Origin: Singulisphaera sp. GP187 | GTDB taxonomy: Bacteria > Planctomycetota > UBA1135 > UBA2386 | NCBI GenBank assembly: GCA_945871815.1 | Contig: CAMBXM010000008.1 | Span: 1 to 49,265, forward strand | Length of the DNA: 49,265 nucleotides | Direction: 5' to 3' | Notes under the pieces: generated by a model | Seen by the model: only the letters and a program-made list of their open reading frames with translations | The model's database searches: none | What the model was told of the DNA's origin: nothing | In this document: piece after piece, positions 43,409-49,265 of the stretch | Numbering within the stretch: position 1 is the stretch's first letter | Layout of the letters: each line of letters opens with the position of its first letter | Made by a program: the position numbers and the translations under genes

Positions 43409-43894
43409 ATGCGAGCTCAACTTGAAGGCGAGGCACGGCACCTAGTGCCACCCTCGCAACCGCGAGCCCTCGCCGTCGAACCCGCGGTTCTGACGATCCT
43501 CGGCGACGCCGTCCGACTTGGCGGGCAGTGCGAGGTTGGCGGCCTGCTCGTCGGTCGGCGCGACGACGACGCCTGGCGACTCACTGCATTCGCTGCACTC
43601 GACAACTTGGCCACCGAACCGCGCTCGCGATTCCGCTTCGATCCGATCGCGTTCGCCCAGGCCGTCGCCCAAACGGAGCGCCGCGGCCTCTCGTGGCTCG
43701 GGTTCGCGCACAGCCATCCCCACGGTCCAGCACAGCCGTCGGCGATCGACCGGGTCGAAGCTTGGCGCCACTGCCTGCAGGGCATTGCCGCCGCGCGAAC
43801 AGACGGCAGCTTCGAAGTCACGTTCTGGTGGGCCGACGAGTACGGCATGCACCGCGTGCCCTTCACTGTGACTGCGATGGAGCTGCGACCATGA
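43409..43894 (+). CDS. JAMM/MPN+ metalloprotease-like protein
   Basis: 161 aa from ATG 43409; the frame is also open to ATG 43319 but the added residues are poorly protein-like. The JAMM zinc motif is intact: E42 in CEVGGLLVGR and H101-x-H103-x7-S111-x2-D114 in HSHPHGPAQPSAIDR. Bacterial proteins of this type cleave isopeptide or peptide bonds, for example near ThiS/MoaD-like ubiquitin-fold proteins or in sulfur-carrier pathways. No ubiquitin-like gene is beside it. Its stop overlaps the acpS start (ATGA), so the two are co-translated. Confidence 0.78.
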   Translation: MRAQLEGEARHLVPPSQPRALAVEPAVLTILGDAVRLGGQCEVGGLLVGRRDDDAWRLTAFAALDNLATEPRSRFRFDPIAFAQAVAQTERRGLSWLGFAHSHPHGPAQPSAIDRVEAWRHCLQGIAAARTDGSFEVTFWWADEYGMHRVPFTVTAMELRP

Positions 43895-44274
43895 TCGTCG
43901 CCGTCGGCACTGACCACGCCACGATCGCGCGTTTCGCCGGGCTGTGGCAGAGATCCCAAGGCCGAATCCTGGCCCGAGTGTGCACCGATCGAGAAGGGGC
44001 CTACTGCGAACAACAGGCGCGCCCCTTCGCAGCACTGGCCGCACGCTGGTGCGCCAAGGAGGCGGTCGCAAAGTGCCTCGGTACCGGCTTCTCGTTGGGT
44101 ATCACGCCGCTGTCGATCGAAGTGGTTCGCGAAGCCAGCGGCGCGCTGCGTGTTGTGCTGCACGGTGCGGCGCGCGCCCGCGCGAAAGCACTTGGCATCA
44201 CCCGCGTGCACCTCAGTATTTCCCACAATGAGGACACCGCCTTCGCCGTCGCAATCGCCGAGGGTCGCGGCTGA
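43891..44274 (+). CDS. acpS: Holo-[acyl-carrier-protein] synthase AcpS
   Basis: A 127-aa enzyme that transfers 4'-phosphopantetheine from CoA to apo-ACP, activating fatty acid synthesis. ATG 43891 overlaps the previous stop. The start MIVAVGTDHATIARF keeps the metal-binding Asp8 of 'GTDiv.I.R'. WCAKEAVAKCLGTGF carries the conserved K56-E57 pair, and the C-terminus has HLSISHNEDTAFAVAI. Length is normal and motifs intact. The usual neighbours (pdxJ, era) are absent, and the partner here is a JAMM protein. Confidence 0.9.
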   Translation: MIVAVGTDHATIARFAGLWQRSQGRILARVCTDREGAYCEQQARPFAALAARWCAKEAVAKCLGTGFSLGITPLSIEVVREASGALRVVLHGAARARAKALGITRVHLSISHNEDTAFAVAIAEGRG

Positions 44275-44391
44275 CGCCAGTGCGAGGGGCCGCAGTTCGA
44301 CGTTCGCGGTGGGCATTCGCGATGGACCCCGTGGCTGCATCAACGCGGGACTCAAGGCACCCACTGCGCATCCCGATCGGGTCGCGTGTCG

Positions 44392-45606
44392 ATGCATCCG
44401 CGCTTCCATACGCTGAAAGCACTAGCCCTGCTGTTTGCAGGGTCGGCGTGCAGCACTGTCCCGCGCACGGCCACTGCCCATGCGGACTCGGTGCCCGTGG
44501 AGTTCGTCGCATGGCTGTGCGCCGATGCGTGCCGCAACGAGTTTCCCGGATCCGACCCACTGCCCTATCACGCCATGGCGCCGGCAACGCGTCGGCACGA
44601 TGGCCTCTTCGAGATTCGTTACCAACGCCGCGAGGATGGTCGTTGGACAGCCAAGGCGGCCGGCCGATTGCTGGCGACGCCCGCCAGCGACCATGAGCTG
44701 CCGAACCGAGTGGACTACCAACTGGCCCGCGGTCTGCTCGGGTTCCAACACCCCGACGCGGAAGTCGTCGTGCTCGTGCGCGAAGGAGCCTCCGGTCCGA
44801 GCGTGGAGTGCACCTCGACTGGGTTCGATGATGCGGCCCTCGTTCGTCATCTGAACGCCGCCACGAGCTTCGCCGTCGGCATCGCGCGAGGCGAAGATCC
44901 GATGCTGCGCCCATGTTGCGCGCACCACTCGCCATGGCGCGCCCAGTTGCTGATCCGGCTTGCCCGGCAACAGGTCGAACACGGCGACCCTCTGGCCGCG
45001 CGCAGCGCCTTGCAGCAGGCGAAGGCCGATGCGCCGCACCTCTCGCAGCTCGACCATGCCCTCGGGAGACTCGAGGAAGCGCTTGGCTTCGACGAGCAAG
45101 CGGCCGATCGACTCGCAAAGGCTAGTCGCAGTGCCGAGGATCCCCTTGCGCGGACGATGGCCGCTCTCGGCGCCGAGCGAGCCGAGGCGCGATTGCGCAG
45201 CCCAGACGGCAGCAGCCTGCGCGATGCCGCACTCGTACAACTCGACCGCGGCTGCGAAGCCTCGGCCCGGGCGCTGGCACTCGCGGCGCGGACCTCGGAT
45301 CCAGATCCCATCGCGGATCTACTGCTGCGGCATCAACTGCAGGAGACCAGCGGCGACACCAGGGGTTCGCTCGGCACGGCGCTCTTGCTGCGCGAGTACG
45401 GGGTGGGATGGACCGTGGACCAGTTACTCGCGCAGGATTTCGAACGCGCTGGGCAGCGCGCCCTCGCGGACCGAGCAGGTGCGCGGCTGCTGCTCGCAAT
45501 CGTGCCGCAACCGATGCTGCGCCGGTGGCGGCGCGAAGGTCAGGATTGGCTGGCTGGCACTAGGCAGCGCTGGTGGCCCGATGCGCTTGCCGCCCCGGCG
45601 CGCTGA
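44392..45606 (+). CDS. Lipoprotein of unknown function with helical repeats
   Basis: 404 aa from ATG 44392 (GTG 44386 is possible). The signal peptide ends in a Cys (TLKALALLFAGSACS); the lipobox is plausible. The N-terminal 150 residues have no recognised family. The C-terminal part (LARQQVEHGDPLAARSALQQ, AKADAPHLSQLDHALGRLEE) is Ala-rich and TPR-like. It converges on the Ser/Thr kinase gene, whose stop lies 15 nt away. Function unknown. Confidence 0.65.
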   Translation: MHPRFHTLKALALLFAGSACSTVPRTATAHADSVPVEFVAWLCADACRNEFPGSDPLPYHAMAPATRRHDGLFEIRYQRREDGRWTAKAAGRLLATPASDHELPNRVDYQLARGLLGFQHPDAEVVVLVREGASGPSVECTSTGFDDAALVRHLNAATSFAVGIARGEDPMLRPCCAHHSPWRAQLLIRLARQQVEHGDPLAARSALQQAKADAPHLSQLDHALGRLEEALGFDEQAADRLAKASRSAEDPLARTMAALGAERAEARLRSPDGSSLRDAALVQLDRGCEASARALALAARTSDPDPIADLLLRHQLQETSGDTRGSLGTALLLREYGVGWTVDQLLAQDFERAGQRALADRAGARLLLAIVPQPMLRRWRREGQDWLAGTRQRWWPDALAAPAR

Positions 45607-45621
45607 GTCAGGGAACGCCCT

Positions 45622-48600
45622 TCAGTCGATGGCGCGGAACCGAACCGAACGCACCGACAGTTCCTGCATTGGGTAGAGCAACAGCCCCGACGAGCGACCT
45701 TGCTCGAACGGCACGAACTGCCGGCAAAGTTCCGCTCCATCGATGGTCACCACTGCGGCGGCCGTACGACGCGATGGCGCGCACTGGAGCGAGAAGCGCA
45801 ACCGATGCACCGCGAGCGGCAGGGCCGACGGCCGTCCCTGGTGTTGCTCCGCGCCGCCAGCGGCAGCGGAACCGGCGATCGAAGCCCCCCGTCGGTCGGC
45901 CGTGGCGTGCACCGCTCGCTGCAACGCCGCGGCAACATCCTGAGCCTTCAGCGCATCGCCTTCGACGATGCCAGCAAGCCAGCGGTCGTCCGCAGTCGCG
46001 AACACCACACAGGCAATGCCGTGGAACTGCAGTACGTAGAGACGCTGGCCCTCGGTGATCGCGGGCATCGCGAACTCGAGCTCCGCACTGCAGTCCGCAA
46101 CCGCAGGGCCAAAGCCGGGGTCGACATCGAGACGATGCTCGCGGACATCCCGCCACCGCGGTACCGCGCACGCGTACTCGAGGCGACCGCTGCGCAGTTG
46201 CCAGCCATCCCCAGCGTTGCGGAGCGCCGGGGCCGGGATCTGCACCTCGGACTGGAGCGAGTTGCCTTGATCGACAACGGTCACGGTCGAGTCTGCCGGG
46301 GCGCGCAGCGTGAGTTCGGCCTGACGAAGTTGGCGAATGCCCTCGCGGCTGATGAAGTGGGCCGCCTCCGTCGCAATCGAGCGCTCTGCGGCCGAGGCGT
46401 CGCTGGCGAACCCCATCTGCCACTGCGTCAACACGGCTTCGAGCTCGCGCAAGTCCCGTTGCGTGATAGCGCGAGTGTGCGCCTCACGCAGGCGCTGCAA
46501 CGCAACGGCACGCTCCTCGCCGCGGCCTGATGGCTCATTGCGCATGCGCAGCAGCCGCGGCCAGACGTCGTCCCGAAGGAAGGTCCGATCCCCGGCCGGC
46601 AGGTCCGCCGCGAGGACATCGAGCTGATCGCAGGCCATCGCTAGCACCGTCCGTCCGATGCGCAAATCGTCAGCAGGGATCGCTTGCATACGCTCCGGAC
46701 TCGCCGCCATGGCGCGCTGCAACAAGTCGCCAAACCGGAACTCCTGCAACTGCACCTGTCGCCAAGTGCCGCCCACCGCGCGGGCATCGAGTCGCCCATC
46801 CGCTCCGGCGCGCAGTTCCACCGGGACGCCGCCGTTACGCGGGTAGCCCGGGATCGGCGGTGCGGCCTTTTGCAGCGCCTCGACGCAGGCGCGCGCGACC
46901 GCGTCGGCGGCGCGCAACGCCGTTCGATGTGCCTCGGTCCAGTCCACCTGGTCCGCACCAGGGCTCGAAGGTGGAGGCAACACCGAGAGGCCAGCCGCGG
47001 CATCGCCGTCGACGAATGCGCGCCACGCCAGATCCGCAAGCTGGTTCTCGTGACGACGAATCGCCGCCGTCAACCGCTCGTCCACCTCGCGCTCCAACGC
47101 GGTCGCGGCGGCAGCGATCTCTTGCCAAGGATCGGTGGCTGCCCGAAATCGACCCGGCTGCGGATACGCCGCGGCAAGCTGCTCGCGAAATCGCGAAGCC
47201 AAGAGCAGTACGCGCCGCAACTCGCCGTCGAGATCGGCTGCGGCAGCCAGCCCTGCGCGCAAGGTTCTCGCACCTTCGGCGGCCTCGAAGCGCAAGGCCG
47301 CGAGCGTCAGCTGCTCCGCGGCATCGAGCTGCGCCAAGCCCACAGTGCGCAGCCGTTCGAACTTGTCTTCGAGAGCTTGCCGCTGCGGCGTCGCCAGCCG
47401 CTCCGGCAACGGCTGCCGCAGTCCATCGAAGAAGCCGACGAAGCCTTCGCGCCACAGGCGCTCCGCCCCGCTGAAGTCCCGCTGTCGCACGCGCTCCTCC
47501 GCGCGCAAGGGAAGCTCGACTTCGAGGTGCAGGCGCGCGCGGTCGACAAGCGCGCGATCGCGCTGGCGTACCAGTTGGTCGATGTCGTTCAGAAGGCGGT
47601 CCAGTTCGGTCGCGACGACGCCATTCGGTAGCTGGTCCTGGAGCAGACCGACTCGGGATTGCAGCAACGTTCCGACATGGTCGCGGACAACGACCGCGGC
47701 TTCGGGCCAGCGCTGTGGGTCGCGCACATCGGCAGCGATGCGCGCGAAGCCGGACGAACGCAGCTCGGCAATCAGCGTGTCAACTGCCGTCTGCAGGTCG
47801 GCAACGAGCTCTCGCTGCAGCCGCAACCGCGCCTCGCTGCCGCCAAAAGGCGCATCCTTCGTCCGTGCGAGGTAGCGAAGCCACTGTTGTCCAGGTGTGT
47901 CCATCGCGTCGAGTTCGACGCGCAACGCGGCGACAAACGCATCGGGCGTTCCAGGAGTCGTCGGTAGGTCGCCGCGCCCAAGACCGAGCCAGTAGCCGAA
48001 GGCAATCAACGCGCCGGCACCGACGATCGCGAGAGACCAGCGCAACAACGCTGGTTGCCGGTCGGTGTCTTCAGTCGACAGTCGACTCTCGTCGACCTGC
48101 GGCGGCAGCTCCTTCTTGACGCGATCGAGGTCGTCGAGCAACTCACGTGGTGTCTGGTAACGAAGCTTCGGGCTCTTGGCCAGGAGCTTGCGAATGACCA
48201 GCGCCATGCCCTCGCTGAGGTCGCGGTTGATGACCCGCGGTGCAACCGGCGAGTCGTTCAAAACCTGGGTGATGACCTCGGCCAAGGACGTTCCCTGGAA
48301 CGGCGGCTGGCCCGTGGCCATGTGGTACAGGGTTGCGCCGAGCGAGTAGAGGTCGCTGCGCACATCCGCATCCTGCGGGTTGCGAGCCTGCTCCGGGGAA
48401 ATGTACTGGGGCGTTCCAACCGTCGAACCATCGCGCGTGAGCGCCAGGTCGGCAGGGCCCTTGGCCAGCCCCATGTCCGTGACTTTGACCGCGCCCGCTT
48501 CGTCGATGAGGATGTTGCCTGGCTTGATGTCGCGATGGATCACACCACGCTGGAAGGCATGGTCGAGCGCGGCCGCGACCTGGATGGCGACGTTGAGAAC

Positions 48601-48927
48601 CTGGTCCTCCGGGAAAATGCCCCACTCCGTCAGCAACGACCGGAGCGAACGGCCTTCGACAAACTCCATGACGAAGTAGTGGTAGCCGCCTTCCTCACCA
48701 AGGTCGTAGCCCGTGACGATGTTGGGGTGGTTCAGCGCCGCGACGATGCGCGCCTCGCGCCGCAGTCGATCGACGTAACGCTTGTCGCGCGCGAGCGACG
48801 GACGAAGCACCTTGAGGGCGACGATGCGCCCGAGCTTGCCGTGCCGTGCCTTGAACACGGTCCCCATGGCCCCGGCGCCGACGCGATCGAGGATCTCATA
48901 CTCGCGGAAGGGCTGCGCGAAGGTCAT
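45622..48927 (-). CDS. Receptor-like Ser/Thr protein kinase with large C-terminal region
   Basis: 1101 aa. Residues 1-270 are a PKN-type kinase: Gly-loop VGAGAMGTVFKARH, K39 in ALKVL, E58, HRDIKPGN (D133, N138), a DMG in place of DFG (D151-M-G), and GTPQYISPEQ in the activation loop. One membrane helix lies at about 296-316 (WSLAIVGAGALIAFGYWLGL). The remaining ~780 residues would be outside the cytoplasm and contain long helical/coiled segments, then a beta-rich C-terminus. The ligand is unknown. Its start overlaps the stop of a transcriptional regulator (ATGA), so kinase and activator are probably one signalling unit. Confidence 0.88.
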   Translation of the reverse strand: MTFAQPFREYEILDRVGAGAMGTVFKARHGKLGRIVALKVLRPSLARDKRYVDRLRREARIVAALNHPNIVTGYDLGEEGGYHYFVMEFVEGRSLRSLLTEWGIFPEDQVLNVAIQVAAALDHAFQRGVIHRDIKPGNILIDEAGAVKVTDMGLAKGPADLALTRDGSTVGTPQYISPEQARNPQDADVRSDLYSLGATLYHMATGQPPFQGTSLAEVITQVLNDSPVAPRVINRDLSEGMALVIRKLLAKSPKLRYQTPRELLDDLDRVKKELPPQVDESRLSTEDTDRQPALLRWSLAIVGAGALIAFGYWLGLGRGDLPTTPGTPDAFVAALRVELDAMDTPGQQWLRYLARTKDAPFGGSEARLRLQRELVADLQTAVDTLIAELRSSGFARIAADVRDPQRWPEAAVVVRDHVGTLLQSRVGLLQDQLPNGVVATELDRLLNDIDQLVRQRDRALVDRARLHLEVELPLRAEERVRQRDFSGAERLWREGFVGFFDGLRQPLPERLATPQRQALEDKFERLRTVGLAQLDAAEQLTLAALRFEAAEGARTLRAGLAAAADLDGELRRVLLLASRFREQLAAAYPQPGRFRAATDPWQEIAAAATALEREVDERLTAAIRRHENQLADLAWRAFVDGDAAAGLSVLPPPSSPGADQVDWTEAHRTALRAADAVARACVEALQKAAPPIPGYPRNGGVPVELRAGADGRLDARAVGGTWRQVQLQEFRFGDLLQRAMAASPERMQAIPADDLRIGRTVLAMACDQLDVLAADLPAGDRTFLRDDVWPRLLRMRNEPSGRGEERAVALQRLREAHTRAITQRDLRELEAVLTQWQMGFASDASAAERSIATEAAHFISREGIRQLRQAELTLRAPADSTVTVVDQGNSLQSEVQIPAPALRNAGDGWQLRSGRLEYACAVPRWRDVREHRLDVDPGFGPAVADCSAELEFAMPAITEGQRLYVLQFHGIACVVFATADDRWLAGIVEGDALKAQDVAAALQRAVHATADRRGASIAGSAAAGGAEQHQGRPSALPLAVHRLRFSLQCAPSRRTAAAVVTIDGAELCRQFVPFEQGRSSGLLLYPMQELSVRSVRFRAID

Positions 48928-49265
48928 GACGGGGCGCGGTCCTCGCCCGCTTCGTCTCGACTGCTGCCCTCGCCGCCGCCCGCATCCATGCCGTACTTCT
49001 CCAGCTTGCGCTGCAACGTGAAGCGCGACAGGCCAAGCATGTCCGCCGCGCGACTCTTGTTGCCGAGGGCTTTGGCCCAGGCCTTCTTGATCTCACGCAC
49101 CTCGAGGTCGGTGACCATGTCGGGCAATGACGTGCCGCGTTCGGCAGGTACGAGCCCGTGATCGGCAAAGTCAGCAACGGGCGGTCCGCCACCGGAGCGA
49201 ACTTGCGGCGACAGGTGGGACTCGAGAATCAGACCATCGCAAAGAACGGACGCACGCCGCAACTC
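48924..49265 (-). CDS. C-terminal part of a probable sigma-54-dependent activator with Fis-type HTH (truncated by window edge)
   Basis: The frame runs off the right edge, so the N-terminus is missing; only about 114 residues are visible. ASVLCDGLILESHLSPQV resembles the linker at the end of the AAA+ domain of NtrC-like activators ('vlcdg..i...hLP..v'). It is followed by a helix-turn-helix of Fis type (DLEVREIKKAWAKALGNKSR, AADMLGLSRFTLQRKLEKYG). The stop overlaps the kinase start by 4 nt. The AAA+ and any receiver or FHA domain would lie upstream of the window. If an FHA domain were there, kinase coupling would be direct. Confidence 0.78.
   Translation of the reverse strand, partial: ELRRASVLCDGLILESHLSPQVRSGGGPPVADFADHGLVPAERGTSLPDMVTDLEVREIKKAWAKALGNKSRAADMLGLSRFTLQRKLEKYGMDAGGGEGSSRDEAGEDRAPS

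Noticed and set aside
44213-45118. Minus-strand 301-codon frame
   Set aside because: Arg-rich translation opposite acpS and the lipoprotein gene; no family match by eye.

Overview
The window is GC-rich DNA (roughly two-thirds G+C by eye), densely coded on both strands. It looks chromosomal and most likely comes from an uncultured member of the Planctomycetota or a close relative in the PVC superphylum. The best lineage evidence is the small basic protein at 18247-18534, which matches my recollection of the PVC signature protein. Supporting traits are an NPCBM-domain secreted protein, a TMTC-like membrane glycosyltransferase with tetratricopeptide repeats, a receptor-like Ser/Thr kinase with a very large C-terminal region, FmdB and PilZ proteins, and ATPase-less secretin loci. 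I found no tRNA, rRNA, CRISPR array, integrase or insertion sequence, and no genes that look recently transferred.

Layout. 1-4840: three envelope proteins (carboxypeptidase-regulatory repeats, a membrane VWA protein, a secreted NPCBM protein). 5190-10886: a folding cluster in the order groEL1, groES, groEL2, dnaJ, grpE, followed by an FmdB zinc ribbon. 11050-19217: mixed housekeeping and regulatory genes (DUF2058/YaiL-like, PilZ, a methyltransferase, a lone CheY-like receiver, two secreted proteins, QueE, a class I aminotransferase, the PVC small basic protein, a one-TM protein). 19382-24439: a TMTC-like glycosyltransferase divergent from a 2OG-Fe(II)/JmjC-like oxygenase that overlaps a family 4 uracil-DNA glycosylase. 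24785-36781: a 12-kb envelope locus with a TPR-secretin lipoprotein, two exported TPR proteins, ExbB, two ExbD proteins, a strong terminator, then a second TPR-secretin. 36865-37587: a HAD phosphatase. 40336 down to 37654: a compact operon encoding a BY-kinase/ParA-like ATPase, a coiled-coil protein and a MamK-like bacterial actin. 40465-45606: urocanase, a Cys/Met-metabolism PLP enzyme, a JAMM metalloprotease overlapping AcpS, and a lipoprotein. 45622-49265: a Ser/Thr kinase preceded, with a 4-nt overlap, by the C-terminus of a probable sigma-54 activator.

Two loci stand out as possibly undescribed systems. The first is the secretin-TPR-ExbB-ExbD-ExbD-secretin locus. It lacks the assembly ATPase, platform protein and pseudopilins expected of type II secretion or type IV pili, which suggests an outer-membrane channel energised by proton-motive force. 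The second is the ATPase/coiled-coil/MamK-like actin operon, with no other magnetosome genes in view, which suggests a cytoskeletal or positioning device. Function is inference in both cases. Several gene pairs share 4-nt ATGA/GTGA stop-start overlaps (groES/groEL2 region, dnaJ/grpE, oxygenase/udg, TPR/TPR, JAMM/acpS, regulator/kinase), so translational coupling seems common in this genome.
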